DNA from: Desulfitibacter alkalitolerans DSM 16504
GTDB taxonomy: Bacteria; Bacillota; DSM-16504; Desulfitibacterales; Desulfitibacteraceae
Assembly: GCF_000620305.1 (NCBI RefSeq)
Contig: NZ_KK211103.1
Location: 62,001 to 126,000, forward strand
DNA: 64,000 nt
Direction of reading: 5' to 3'
Below the pieces are notes generated by a model. It did no database searches. It worked only from the letters and a program-made list of their open reading frames with translations, and was not told the DNA's origin. The translations under genes and the position numbers were made by a program. This document shows, in pieces, positions 8,595 through 18,684 of the stretch. Positions within the stretch are counted from its first letter, which is position 1. Each line of letters opens with the position of its first letter.

Positions 8595-10421
8595 ATGATG
8601 GTTTTAGTTTTATTAGTTAGTTTAATGATAGGTATGTCTCTTTCCATTGTTGCGGCACCACCTCATCATTCCACACCAGCGGCAGCTATTTATTATAACG
8701 GAATAATTGTTACCGTTGATGAAAACATGAGTTATACTGAAGCTGTGGCAGTTGATGCTAATGGTAAGATAATCGCCGTTGGTGACCGAGGAGAGGTAAT
8801 GAAACTGTCAGGAAAAGGTACTCAAATGATAAACCTGCAGGGCAAGACCATGCTTCCAGGATTTATTGATGCTCATAGCCATTTTATTGGAGTAGGCTTA
8901 TCTTTACTTATGGATGTGCAACTTCAAAGCCCTCCAATTGGCGACATAGTTGATATTGATGAAATGATAGCTGCTTTGGCAGAACGGGCCGATGAAACAC
9001 CCCCAGGCGAACCTGTTATAGGTGTGCGTTATGATGACTATTTTTTGGCAGACCAAAGACATCCCACCCGTTGGGACCTTGATCAAGCCTCAACGGAACA
9101 TCCAATACGAATTACACACTTCTCAGGGCATGGAATTGTAGTAAACAGTTACGCCTTAGAGCTAGCAGACATCACCGCTGATACTCCCGATCCTGCTGTG
9201 GGAGTTATGGGGCGATGCCCAGATACCGGTGAGCCTAACGGGCAGTTTTTTGGGGCTGCTGACATGGTTGCTAACGCCACAGACGGTAACCCCATCTGGG
9301 AACGAGAGATAACTCGTGAAGATTGGATTAAAGGTATAGGATTGGCCAGTGATATGTGGACTTCAGTAGGGTCAACAATGGCCAACCATGGTTCAGGAGG
9401 AAACCTTTTTAATTTCCAACTATTGGAAGATGCTGTAGCGGAAGGCTACCTGAATATTAGAACCACTGTTTGGAGTACTCTTGCAGGTGGTTTGCAAATC
9501 TGCGGTTACCTTGGTCTAGAACCAGGTGGCCCCTATAGAGCCGAATCTGATGAAACAGGGATGATTTTTCAAACTGGAATAAAGTATTTTGCAGACGGTT
9601 CACCACAGCTTCGCACAGCCTGGGTTACTGATCCATACTATACTACCGGAGAACATCCTCCCGACTGGGTTGGTTTTCCGAGGTTTACGGATGAACAGAT
9701 GACTCAAATGGTCATAGATGCACATGAAGCTGGTTTTGACAACATATTTGTTCACACTAACGGTGATGCCGCCATTGACCAACTTTTGAATGCCTATGAA
9801 GAAGTACGTAAGCCACAATACAGGCAATCAGATGACCTCCGCCACATTCTTGTTCACGCTCAGTTTAATAGGGAAGATCAATTAGATAGAATGGCAGAAT
9901 TGGGTGTGATTCCATCATTTTATATTTTGCACACATATTATTTGGGAGACCGACACAAGGATATCTATTTTGGGTCAGAGAGATCTTACAGAATGAGTGC
10001 ATGTCAAGATGCCGTCGATCGCGATATGGTCTTTACGATACACAGTGACACCCCCGTGCTTCCACATAACCCTCTGATGATGATGTGGGCAGCTGTAAAC
10101 AGGTTTTCCTACCACGGTCAAGAAATTTTTACTACAGTTTACGACCCTAACTGCAAATACCGTTCTGTTGATCAAAGAATAACTCCCGAGGATGCCCTAC
10201 GTGCAGTTACAATATATGCCGCCTATCAGGATTTTTTAGATGACGTTAAAGGCTCTATTGAAGTTGGTAAATGGGCAGATTTTGTTATACTCTCAAATAA
10301 CCCTCTTACCGTGGATCCAATGTTGATCAAAGATATTCAGGTACTAGAAACAATTGTAGGAGGTACTACAGTTTTCAAAGCTGACGGAAAGTGGATACCA
10401 GGTCAAAAGATGCTGAAATAA
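8595..10421 (+). CDS. YtcJ-like metal-dependent amidohydrolase, exported; start region frameshifted
   Basis: A 608-residue Amidohydro_3 family protein. The metal-binding HSH motif is in GFIDAHSHFIG, with later ligands in VHTNGDAAID, HAQFNR and the HSDTP motif. The first 24 residues are a hydrophobic export signal ending in AA-PP, but lack the usual positive start. The region just upstream supplies it: TTG at 8576 behind GGGAGG encodes MRKRFF, one base out of frame at a run of seven T. Removing one T would join both parts into a perfect signal peptide. A paralogue lies at 13858-15504. Substrate unknown; the family includes formamide and amide hydrolases. Confidence 0.8.
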   Translation: MMVLVLLVSLMIGMSLSIVAAPPHHSTPAAAIYYNGIIVTVDENMSYTEAVAVDANGKIIAVGDRGEVMKLSGKGTQMINLQGKTMLPGFIDAHSHFIGVGLSLLMDVQLQSPPIGDIVDIDEMIAALAERADETPPGEPVIGVRYDDYFLADQRHPTRWDLDQASTEHPIRITHFSGHGIVVNSYALELADITADTPDPAVGVMGRCPDTGEPNGQFFGAADMVANATDGNPIWEREITREDWIKGIGLASDMWTSVGSTMANHGSGGNLFNFQLLEDAVAEGYLNIRTTVWSTLAGGLQICGYLGLEPGGPYRAESDETGMIFQTGIKYFADGSPQLRTAWVTDPYYTTGEHPPDWVGFPRFTDEQMTQMVIDAHEAGFDNIFVHTNGDAAIDQLLNAYEEVRKPQYRQSDDLRHILVHAQFNREDQLDRMAELGVIPSFYILHTYYLGDRHKDIYFGSERSYRMSACQDAVDRDMVFTIHSDTPVLPHNPLMMMWAAVNRFSYHGQEIFTTVYDPNCKYRSVDQRITPEDALRAVTIYAAYQDFLDDVKGSIEVGKWADFVILSNNPLTVDPMLIKDIQVLETIVGGTTVFKADGKWIPGQKMLK

Positions 10422-11006
10422 ATTAAAACGTTGTGTTACATCCATATGATTAAGCCATAGAGACAAAGAAGTAAGTTTGAGGGTCTTTAGAAAAAGATTT
10501 GTGTTCAGAATAAAAATAGCTGATTAAGTTAAGCGGCCAAAGCCCCAAATTCCTAGGAGCCGAGGCCGTTTAGCTTTCAGTAATATCTTCTTTGAAATAG
10601 TTAAGCTACAAGTTGTCTTTCGTACCTGCAATTGCTAATAAGTGTTAAGTGTACTCTTGTTTTAGTATGTAAATTTTAAGAAGGTGTTTATGGAGGGGAA
10701 GGCTTTGAGTTTTTTATTGCGTCCAACATGGGTGCTTACTACTTGGTAAAAGTCCGATATGGAATTGATAGTGCCAATGGAGGATTGCTGAAACCTCTAC
10801 CCTAATAGCCAAACCCTTTGAATCAAGTCCACTATTTGGTTCGCCTAGATTATTCCCCACCTTTCAATGCACCTGTATAATATGGCCCACTGTTAGTACG
10901 TATTCATACTCATACATCAAACCGCTTTGTAAAAAGATAACTTATACACAACCTAGGATGATTCCGATAGTTATACTTTTTGCCATTGTTTTCCATTACT
11001 TGTAAC
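10422..11006. other. 585-bp non-coding stretch
   Basis: No convincing gene. A hairpin AAGCGGCC (10531-10538) against GGCCGTTT (10564-10571) is visible but has no T-run. A GGAGGGG followed by a 15-codon TTG frame at about 10691-10750 is present and is not supported as a gene. Confidence 0.5.
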
Positions 11007-12230
11007 CTAACCTGCCGAAAAAGTTAGCACAGTGTGAAGTAATACATTTGTCCCCTTCTCGATATCCTTCCAGGTTGAAAGTTCCTCAGGACAATGGCTT
11101 TTTCCTCCAATGCTTCTTATAAATATCATTCCTGAAGGCGCAATACTACTCATATGTTTAGCATCATGATTTGCTCCTGAAACAAGTTGAAAAAATGGTA
11201 TTTCCATAGTTTCGCAGGATTTTTCAAGCACCTTAATTAACCCGATGTCAAATTCGATTGGGGAACTATACCAAAAACGTTCTGCTTTATAATTAGTATT
11301 CTCTTTCGCGCAAACATTCTCTATAATTTCCATTATAGAACTCTCAAGAATTAAGAGTATTTTCTCTTCCGGACATCTTATATCAATGCTAAATTGTGCT
11401 TTATTTGGAATTATATTTATGACATTAGGGAAAACCGCCATTTCCCCAACTGTTACTACCGCATCATTACTCAATTCCTTAATTTTATCACGGATATCTA
11501 CTATAATCCTAGAAGCAGTAACCAGTGCATCCTGGCGGAAACCCATTGGGCAAGTTCCAGAATGATTGGATGAACCAGTTATAGACACTTTCAGCCAACA
11601 GGTTCCAGAAATGCCGCTTACAATGCCTAATGATAATCCGTTCTGATCTAAAACAGGACCCTGTTCGATATGCATTTCCAGGTAGGCTTTTGCCGAAGTT
11701 AAACGATTTGACATTGCTCCCTTATAACCTATATTGCTAAGTTCATCTGTAAAGGTTTTACCTTCCTTATCGCATCTGCTGTAGACCCAGTCCTTAGAAA
11801 AGGCGCCAGCAACTACGCCACTTCCCATTAGTGCTGGTTGAAACCTTGCCCCTTCCTCATTGGTCCAGTTGATTATCTCTATAGGAAATAATGTTTGCAC
11901 GTTATTGTCATTTAGAGTGCGTATGACCTCCAGCCCTGCCATAACACCCAAAGTGCCATCAAATCTACCTCCGTTTGACTGTGTGTCCAAATGTGAACCT
12001 ATACATACAGGCTCTCTATTATTATCCGTTCCAGTACGTCTACCATACATATTACCAATATCGTCAATTCTAACATTCATGCCCTCATCCAACATCCATT
12101 TTTTAAATATTTCCCTGGCAAGCTTATCTTCATTGGATAAGGCAACTCTATTAACCCCGCCATCAACGGTTACAGCAATATTATTAACGACATCAATGCT
12201 TTCTTTTAGTCTTGCTATATTTATTTGCAT
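11007..12230 (-). CDS. M20 amidohydrolase, N-carbamoyl-L-amino-acid hydrolase/allantoate amidohydrolase type
   Basis: A 407-residue dinuclear zinc enzyme of the hydantoinase/carbamoylase family, which cleaves the ureido group of N-carbamoyl amino acids, allantoate or ureidoglycine. Metal ligands are recognisable: GSHLDT (His), GGRFDGTLGV (Asp), TNEEGARF (Glu), EMHIEQGP (His) and the C-terminal GGKSHCPEE (His). The dimerisation domain lies about residues 210-320. It follows the symporter gene by 48 bases and shares the sigma-54 transcription unit with it, so the symporter probably brings in its substrate. Which ureido compound is used cannot be told from sequence. Confidence 0.85.
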   Translation of the reverse strand: MQINIARLKESIDVVNNIAVTVDGGVNRVALSNEDKLAREIFKKWMLDEGMNVRIDDIGNMYGRRTGTDNNREPVCIGSHLDTQSNGGRFDGTLGVMAGLEVIRTLNDNNVQTLFPIEIINWTNEEGARFQPALMGSGVVAGAFSKDWVYSRCDKEGKTFTDELSNIGYKGAMSNRLTSAKAYLEMHIEQGPVLDQNGLSLGIVSGISGTCWLKVSITGSSNHSGTCPMGFRQDALVTASRIIVDIRDKIKELSNDAVVTVGEMAVFPNVINIIPNKAQFSIDIRCPEEKILLILESSIMEIIENVCAKENTNYKAERFWYSSPIEFDIGLIKVLEKSCETMEIPFFQLVSGANHDAKHMSSIAPSGMIFIRSIGGKSHCPEELSTWKDIEKGTNVLLHTVLTFSAG

Positions 12231-12278
12231 TTGCTACCTCCCGTCAATAGTTTTAGAAATTCCTAACTAATCTTGTAT

Positions 12279-13742
12279 TTATGCCTTTATATTTTTTCCC
12301 ATTACAATACTATCTGCTATATCTGTATCAAAGACTTCACCATAATAAATCGCCTTTACCTGCTCAGTTTTGGAGTGTTTTGTCAACAAGGAAATAACAA
12401 CTAAGCTGATTAGTGATGCTGGGAAACCTGCAATTGCCGGGTCCAGCCCTGCACCTATTCCCCAGTATGAGAAAGTCAGTGTAACAAGGCCTGCTACAGC
12501 CATACTGCCCAGAAAACCGGCTTTTGTAACTCTTTTCCAAAACATTATGGCTAAAAATGGGAATACCAGCATAGTTCCAGATAACCTTAATGCCCACTGA
12601 TATAAGGTAATAATGTCGGTCATATATATTGCTACGATAAAAGCACCTACACCTATGATTAGCACTGAAAGACGAGAGGCACGCATCATTTTTTTGTTAT
12701 CAGCATAGGGATTCAGAAGCTTCTGGTAAAAATCTCGAGATAAATTCGAACCACCTTGCATAAGAAAAGATGTGCCCCCAGTGACCAGCGCTGCAATCAA
12801 GCCTATATAGACTATTCCCCCTATATATGGTGGTAAAACCTCGAAAACTACTGTAGAGAAAACTAAATTGGGGTTTAGGTCAGCTGGAAGATATCCCCTG
12901 GCCATAATTCCAATTGAATAAGGCAGTATACTTATAACCCCTGCAAGTGCAAAACCTGTAAGACCCGCACTTCTAGCTGTATCTTCATCTTTGGCAGCAT
13001 ATATTCTCTGCCAAGTCGACTGCCATATAAGATAAAATGGTCCTACTGATAGGGCAAATAATAAAACCGCTCCCAATCCTTCTGGTCCAATAGGTGACAA
13101 ATACTCTATTGGTGTATTAGCCAAAACTTTAGAGATACCCCCTGCATAAATTAAGCTGCCTATAAATAATACGATAATGCCTAATACCAATACAAAGCTT
13201 TGAAGGGCGTCAGTCATGATTGTGGCAGGCAAACCACCCAGCAAAGTAAACGTTAACATTATGACAGTTGCAATTAGTATTCCTGTGGGAACAGGAATAT
13301 TAAAGGCCAACAGGAAAATAGTTGACATGCCGACAAGTTGCAGTGCAGTTGTTGGAACTGAATAAACAAAAGCTGACAAGGTTGATGGTACTATTGCAGC
13401 TTCCTTTCCGAAACGTCCTGCAAACATATCAGGAAGTGTATACATTTTTTGCCTTCTAATGGGCTTGGCAAAAAAGTAAATCAATAACAAACAAAAAATT
13501 ATACCGGGTAATGCAAACTGAAAGAAACCTGACACGCCAACCCTAAAGCCCATGCCGACCCATCCAATGAATACTGCCGCCCCACACCATGTGCTTACAA
13601 TAGTTCCCACCAAGGGCCAAAAGCTTGTGTTCCAAGCAGAAATTATATACTGATCAGAAGTTTTAACTTTTGTGAAATAGTAAAAGGCGATCCCTACCAG
13701 TATTGCAAGATAAACTAAAATATACCCCAAATACCACGCCAT
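12279..13742 (-). CDS. Sodium:solute symporter (SSS family)
   Basis: A 487-residue carrier with about 13 hydrophobic segments. SSS features: WPLVGTIVSTWCGAAVFIGWVGMGFRVG in TM1-2, GGLPATIMTDALQSFVLVLG, and the SFLMQGGSNLSRDFYQK segment of TM8-loop where sodium-site Ser/Thr residues lie. The start at 13742 has GGAGG 8 bases upstream; the frame extends further up without another site. It is the second gene of the sigma-54 driven unit, so it likely imports the compound acted on by the flanking hydrolases. Confidence 0.85.
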   Translation of the reverse strand: MAWYLGYILVYLAILVGIAFYYFTKVKTSDQYIISAWNTSFWPLVGTIVSTWCGAAVFIGWVGMGFRVGVSGFFQFALPGIIFCLLLIYFFAKPIRRQKMYTLPDMFAGRFGKEAAIVPSTLSAFVYSVPTTALQLVGMSTIFLLAFNIPVPTGILIATVIMLTFTLLGGLPATIMTDALQSFVLVLGIIVLFIGSLIYAGGISKVLANTPIEYLSPIGPEGLGAVLLFALSVGPFYLIWQSTWQRIYAAKDEDTARSAGLTGFALAGVISILPYSIGIMARGYLPADLNPNLVFSTVVFEVLPPYIGGIVYIGLIAALVTGGTSFLMQGGSNLSRDFYQKLLNPYADNKKMMRASRLSVLIIGVGAFIVAIYMTDIITLYQWALRLSGTMLVFPFLAIMFWKRVTKAGFLGSMAVAGLVTLTFSYWGIGAGLDPAIAGFPASLISLVVISLLTKHSKTEQVKAIYYGEVFDTDIADSIVMGKNIKA

Positions 13743-13857
13743 TTGATACACCTCCAAAATGGTTATAATTTTAATTATGACAATTATTTCCATTGTAAAT
13801 TCCTATCAAACCTAAAAAATAACCCCTTAACTGTGTTTTCATTTAGTTTAAAACATA

Positions 13858-15504
13858 TCACCTCCTAAAAACGATCTCCCCTTCCACAACTGTCATTTCT
13901 ACCTGAATCCGATTCAATTTTTCAGGATGTACTGTTAGCGGATTTTGGTCCAAAACAACCATGTCAGCAAGCTTCCCCGGGGTTAATGTACCCTTCAGGT
14001 TTTCTTCAAATGCTAGATACGCGGAGTTTATAGTCATGGCCTTCAAGGCCTGTTCTACAGATATTCTTTCATGTTCGCCTAAAACATGCCCATCTTTGGT
14101 AAGTCTGTTTACTGCAGAGTATATTGACATTAATGGATTAATTTCTGTTATGGGGCAGTCATTGTGCATTCCAAAGAGTATTCCTCTATCTAAAGCAGAT
14201 TTAAGTGGGTCTATTCTTTCAGCACGTTCGGGACCTAAAAAAATATTTTTATGTCTATCTCCCCAATAATAAGTATGGACAGGAAAAAAAGATATGGTTA
14301 TTCCCATTTTTTTAATGCGATCAAGCTGTTTATTGGTAACAGTTTGGCAGTGTTCAATTCTGAACCTGTGATTGCTTTTTTTATTTTCCCCAAGAACTTT
14401 TTCATAAGCTTGTAAAATAGATTCTATACATGCATCACCATTACCATGGACTGAAAGTTGAAATCCCTTACTATATGCTGCCTCAACTATTTGTTCAAGT
14501 TTATCTTGACTTAAAATTAATCCTCCCATGTAATTAGGATCACAATAGTAAGGCTGCTGCAAGGCTGCGGTTATGCCTTGTATGGAACCATCCTGAAGAG
14601 TTTTAATTGAACCTATTTTAATTTTTCCAAATTCACTACCTGTTGAAATACCTAAATTACCTGAAACATTATCAATCATTTCTTCAAAAAGGCTGTAATA
14701 TATCATTAAATATGCATGGAGCTTAAGGATGCTTTCCATGGAAGCTTCAATGTAGGCTGTAAGCTCATTGCGCCCGAAAAAAAGACCAACCCCAGCTTCA
14801 TGGATGCTTGTAACTCCAACAGATAAGTATTTATCATTTGCTATAGATATTGCCTTTTTTAGGCTTTGTACCGTAGCCTTTGGCATTAGCTTAGTCACTT
14901 TATCCATAGCAGGAGGCTCAGCCAATATACCATTAGGCTCCTGGGAACCTTCTGTTCTGTAAATTATTCCTCCAACTGGATCGCTTGTTGATTTGTCTAT
15001 TCTCGCAAGCCTTAAGGCATAGCTATTTACAACAGCTAAATGTCCGGATACATGTGTGATATAAACCGGGTGATTAGGTGAAACCATATCCAAATCCCAT
15101 CTATTAGGATGCCTCTTTTCTTCAAGTAAAGTATCATCATACCCCCACCCTTTAATCCACTCCCCTGGGGGTTTCTTTGCAGTTTCTTCTTTTATTTTTT
15201 CTAGAATGTTAGAAATAGATTTATTTGGAGGAGTACGACAGTTTATCTGGGACAAAGTGTCGCCGTACATTATCAAGTGTGTATGTGATTCAATAAACCC
15301 TGGTATTAAGGTTTTACCCTTAAGATCTATAACGTTAGTGGCAGTTTGTATTAGTGACGTAATATGAGAATTACTGCCTATTTTTACAATTCTACCTTTT
15401 TTAACAGCGATTGCTTCCGCTGTTGGTTTCATAGAATCCAAGGTAATAATGTTTCCGTTGATAAAAACCAGGTCCGGAGCAAACAAGTTACCAACTTTAT
15501 TCAT
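13858..15504 (-). CDS. YtcJ-like metal-dependent amidohydrolase (cytoplasmic)
   Basis: A 548-residue Amidohydro_3 enzyme, paralogous to the exported copy at 8595-10421: both share WDLD, HVSGH/HFSGH and YYWGDRHK/YYLGDRHK patterns. Metal ligands: HTH in GFIESHTHLI, the GNGDACIE segment, RIEHCQ, and HNDCP. No signal peptide, so it acts in the cytoplasm. It is the first gene after the sigma-54 promoter at 15559-15574. Family members hydrolyse cyclic or acyclic amides; a role in opening or deacylating the substrate before the carbamoylase acts is inference. Confidence 0.8.
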   Translation of the reverse strand: MNKVGNLFAPDLVFINGNIITLDSMKPTAEAIAVKKGRIVKIGSNSHITSLIQTATNVIDLKGKTLIPGFIESHTHLIMYGDTLSQINCRTPPNKSISNILEKIKEETAKKPPGEWIKGWGYDDTLLEEKRHPNRWDLDMVSPNHPVYITHVSGHLAVVNSYALRLARIDKSTSDPVGGIIYRTEGSQEPNGILAEPPAMDKVTKLMPKATVQSLKKAISIANDKYLSVGVTSIHEAGVGLFFGRNELTAYIEASMESILKLHAYLMIYYSLFEEMIDNVSGNLGISTGSEFGKIKIGSIKTLQDGSIQGITAALQQPYYCDPNYMGGLILSQDKLEQIVEAAYSKGFQLSVHGNGDACIESILQAYEKVLGENKKSNHRFRIEHCQTVTNKQLDRIKKMGITISFFPVHTYYWGDRHKNIFLGPERAERIDPLKSALDRGILFGMHNDCPITEINPLMSIYSAVNRLTKDGHVLGEHERISVEQALKAMTINSAYLAFEENLKGTLTPGKLADMVVLDQNPLTVHPEKLNRIQVEMTVVEGEIVFRR

Positions 15505-15558
15505 CTAGCTTCACCCCTTATTGATGGTATTTAGAAAATAATGCATGCCCTATATTTA

Positions 15559-15574
15559 AGCAAATAATGTGCCA
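15559..15574 (-). promoter_or_regulatory. Sigma-54 (-24/-12) promoter
   Basis: The minus strand reads TGGCACATTATTTGCT, matching TGGCAC-N5-TTGCT exactly at all key positions. It lies 55 bases before the amidohydrolase start at 15504 and between that gene and a sigma-54 activator gene. Confidence 0.9.
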
Positions 15575-15750
15575 CTATTGTATCTTTATGAAAAGATAGT
15601 TAACTACTGTATACATTGCAACATGTTTAGAATACAAAATATGGAGTAAAATATTATCTAGTTATTTATCTTCTACAATAATGCTTTGTGGCAGATAAAA
15701 AATATTGGTGCATTTATGCACCAATATTTAAATTCCTAAACCTGATGTCT

Positions 15751-17190
15751 CTAATTTTTTTTGGTGCAATTTTTCACCTGCTGGTGGAAAATTGCACTGC
15801 CATACTTCCCTTTTTCAAGATTATATTTTCCTATTTTCCTTATTAAAGTTGAATGATCAACCCCTAAAATTCTTGCTGCGGCGCGAATTGAGTTATTTTC
15901 TTTAAGCGCCTCTATTATTATCTGTTTTTCAAAATCGTTGACAGCTTCTTTTAATGTAACCTTGGTATTTTTATGACTTAATTTGTTTTTCTTTTCTAAT
16001 CTATCTGCAAGGTCATCATATTGAATAACAGTTGAGTTAGTTGAAACAAGAGCATTTTCAATCACGTTTTGAAGTTCTCTTATATTACCAGGCCAATCAT
16101 AGCCTAATAGATATCTTTTCGCTTCTTGAGAAAATTCCTTCTTCAACCCATATTTTTCCCCAAACTTTTTTGTAAATAAATCTGCAAGAGGCAATATTTC
16201 ATCTTTTCTTTCCCTTAAAGGAGGGATTTTTATTTGGACAACATTTAGTCTAAAAAACAAATCTTCTCTGAATTTATTTTTTTTTACTAATTCCAACAAA
16301 TCTTTATTAGTAGCTGAAATTATTCTTACGTCAATCTTTTTTGGTTCTACACCTCCAACCCTTGTTATCTCCTGTTCCTGAATTGCCCTCAAAACCTTAG
16401 CCTGAACCCTCAAAGACATATCACCAATTTCGTCCAGTAATATTGTTCCATGATCAGCCAATTCAAACAATCCTGGTTTGCCGCTGGCACGTGCCCCTGT
16501 AAAAGCTCCTGGGTTATATCCAAATAGTTCCGATTCTAATAGCTGTTCGGGAATAGCACTACAATTTACTTTAATAAAGGGTCTATTGTTTCTATCACTT
16601 TTTTCCACAATCAAATTTGCAATAACCTCTTTGCCTACTCCAGATTCCCCATACAAATAAACATTGATGGGATAGGGAGCAATTCGAATTGCATGCCGTA
16701 ATATTTGCTGCATGTTATTTCCCGGAATAACATCCTCTGAAACTAACTCCTTGGTATTTAGTAATTCTTTGTTTAGGCTCTCTGCCCTTTCCAGTTCGCC
16801 CTTTAATCTTTCGTACTCATCCTGCAACTTTTCATATTCGGATATATCTCTATGCGTTGCAACAACAGCATATATTTTACCACTAGGGTCTTTAATTGGA
16901 ATGGCTGCACTAATCAAATGCTTCTTACTTTTAAATTGCATACCTACAATTGTCACTGGCTCTTTTTTTTCTAAAGCTAGTAAAATTGCTGAACTAAAAT
17001 ATCCTTTGCTTACAAGGTTTTTTAGGCTTTTTCCAACCAGGTCAGAAGGCTGATATCCACTCATTTTTTGATAGGCTTTATTTATTTTAAGGGTAATACC
17101 ATCCGAATCTGCAATATATATGGCATCTCGCGTTTCATCGGCCCATTGATATAAGATTTTCGCCAAGTCATATTTTCCATTTTTATTCAT
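15751..17190 (-). CDS. Sigma-54-dependent transcriptional activator (PAS-AAA+-Fis)
   Basis: A 479-residue regulator. Residues about 10-125 form a PAS domain (IADSDGITLKINKAYQKMSGY), followed by a coiled linker, then the AAA+ domain with Walker A GESGVGKE, the sigma-54 contact loop GAFTGA, and Walker B LLDEIGDM. The C-terminus holds a Fis-type helix-turn-helix (AARILGVDHSTLIRKI). It senses a small molecule or redox state through PAS and drives the -24/-12 promoter next door. No receiver domain is present, so control is by direct sensing. It is transcribed in the same direction as its target operon. Confidence 0.9.
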   Translation of the reverse strand: MNKNGKYDLAKILYQWADETRDAIYIADSDGITLKINKAYQKMSGYQPSDLVGKSLKNLVSKGYFSSAILLALEKKEPVTIVGMQFKSKKHLISAAIPIKDPSGKIYAVVATHRDISEYEKLQDEYERLKGELERAESLNKELLNTKELVSEDVIPGNNMQQILRHAIRIAPYPINVYLYGESGVGKEVIANLIVEKSDRNNRPFIKVNCSAIPEQLLESELFGYNPGAFTGARASGKPGLFELADHGTILLDEIGDMSLRVQAKVLRAIQEQEITRVGGVEPKKIDVRIISATNKDLLELVKKNKFREDLFFRLNVVQIKIPPLRERKDEILPLADLFTKKFGEKYGLKKEFSQEAKRYLLGYDWPGNIRELQNVIENALVSTNSTVIQYDDLADRLEKKNKLSHKNTKVTLKEAVNDFEKQIIIEALKENNSIRAAARILGVDHSTLIRKIGKYNLEKGKYGSAIFHQQVKNCTKKN

Positions 17191-18047
17191 TTAATTATTC
17201 CTCCTTTTCCCTGGTAATAAAAATTTGCCAAAAAATCATTTTACTGTCATTCTTTTTCCATAATTCTTCCTATTTTCCTCTAATAAAAATAAAATATTAT
17301 AATAATTTTCTCTCTGTCTCAAGACATGTTTAGTTATATCTTCGTCTTGTTCCTATAATAAAACCTGTTTCAAAATAAACCAAGGCACTAACTGCAGAGA
17401 TCCTATTTTCTTCTGACCTACTACACAAATAAGGCATAATTTGTCTAAACAGTATTGGACAGTTCCGTTTTCAGTTTAAATATCACTGCTGCCATAGCGG
17501 TAGTTTTCCATAGATTAGTTTTTGTGGTCTCCATTCTGTTACTATTGGTAGCTCCTTTTTCCGTAGTGTTCGATAAACATACGTAGTTGAAGTCTTAATA
17601 CAGTTGCTTTGAATTTCCATTTTGCCTGTGCTTTTATTTTTTTCATTACCTTTCGATGCTTTGATACCGATGATATGCATCCTTTCTAAGCATGCTCTGG
17701 CTGTTTTACATGCTGCATATTTTATTTTTAATTTGCCGTCTTCTAGACACACTTCTCCCTATATCATAGCATGCATCGTATACTAATATCTTAAAACCGT
17801 TTTTAAGGTTCCTACAGTCTCTAAATTTCTCAACTCTTTAATTAGTATAGGTAGAATCCTATTGCTACACTTTTGTACAAATCTATCCAATGTCTATTTT
17901 TAGCAAAGAATATCTATCGTAAAATATTTGTCTCTATGTCTCCTATTTATTACCGCCTGGCACCTGTTTTCAAATAAGATTATATTGTCTAGTTAACTTT
18001 CCACCATATTACTGCTGGTTTGTATAAGTAAGAAGTCTTTGAAAGTG
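17191..18047. other. 850-bp region without a supported gene
   Basis: Holds the leader of the sigma-54 activator (GGAGGAA site near 17200). An 89-codon minus-strand frame at 17483-17752 and broken coding-like stretches up to about 17980 (for example LVYDACYD-like words interrupted by stops) look like a decayed gene, possibly a transposase, but I cannot assign it. Confidence 0.4.
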
Positions 18048-18057
18048 TAAAACAAAA

Positions 18058-18080
18058 CACCCGCTGCAATTAAACGGGTG
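18058..18080 (-). terminator. Intrinsic terminator of TRAP operon
   Basis: CACCCG (18058-18063) pairs with CGGGTG (18075-18080); on the minus strand the stem is followed by TTTTGTTTT. It lies 42 bases past the dctQ stop. Confidence 0.8.
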
Positions 18081-18121
18081 CCTCCATTTAAGATCTATGA
18101 TTTAGCCTTTATTATCTAGTT

Positions 18122-18652
18122 CTATACGGTTCTTTGTTCTTGCTCACTTCTGTCATATCCAATAACTGTCTGAATATCTATAACGAGTTTCTTGATTGCA
18201 ACCAGCAGTACACAGAAAGCCCCAACCGGTATAAAAGCCTTTAGGTGGTAAAGTGGAATGGGAATGGCAGTTGGTGTCACCTGCTTTAAGAAGAAGGATA
18301 TCTTAGCTGCCTGAATTCCCTTAGTCACCAGCACATACAGGTACAGGAATGCGATAAAAAAAGTAATGATATCGCAAATTGCCTTAGTTTTTGGAGAAAA
18401 GCGAGCATAAAAAAGGTCCAGTTTTACAAAAGCATCATTATTCAGGGCATATGCCCCTGCTGAGCAGGCCAATAAAACCATGGCATACTGAACTGTCACA
18501 CTGATCCATAAGGATGGTTGGTTGAAAGCATATCTAAGTATTACATCAGTTAGGCCAAAAATCATGCAGTAAAGAATAAGCAACCAACTAAATTTGCCTA
18601 GAACTTCACTGATAAAATCAATTGTTTGCTCTACCTTGCTCCAAACTTTCAT
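18122..18652 (-). CDS. TRAP transporter small membrane subunit (DctQ)
   Basis: A 176-residue protein with four hydrophobic segments, the layout of DctQ. YAFNQPSLWISVTVQYAMV and the DAFVKLDLFYARFSPKTKAI loop match the family. It partners DctM in the membrane part of a tripartite ATP-independent periplasmic (here lipoprotein-fed) importer. Gene order dctM-dctP-dctQ; it starts 32 bases after dctP. Confidence 0.85.
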   Translation of the reverse strand: MKVWSKVEQTIDFISEVLGKFSWLLILYCMIFGLTDVILRYAFNQPSLWISVTVQYAMVLLACSAGAYALNNDAFVKLDLFYARFSPKTKAICDIITFFIAFLYLYVLVTKGIQAAKISFFLKQVTPTAIPIPLYHLKAFIPVGAFCVLLVAIKKLVIDIQTVIGYDRSEQEQRTV

Positions 18653-18684
18653 TACCTAATATGCCCCCTTTATTATTGCCGTTT

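Noticed and set aside
11860-12270. Plus-strand frame of 136 codons opposite the carbamoylase gene
   Set aside because: Antisense shadow of a well-supported enzyme gene with intact metal ligands.
17483-17752. 89-codon minus-strand frame
   Set aside because: No recognised family and surrounded by broken coding-like sequence; listed only as a possible decayed gene.
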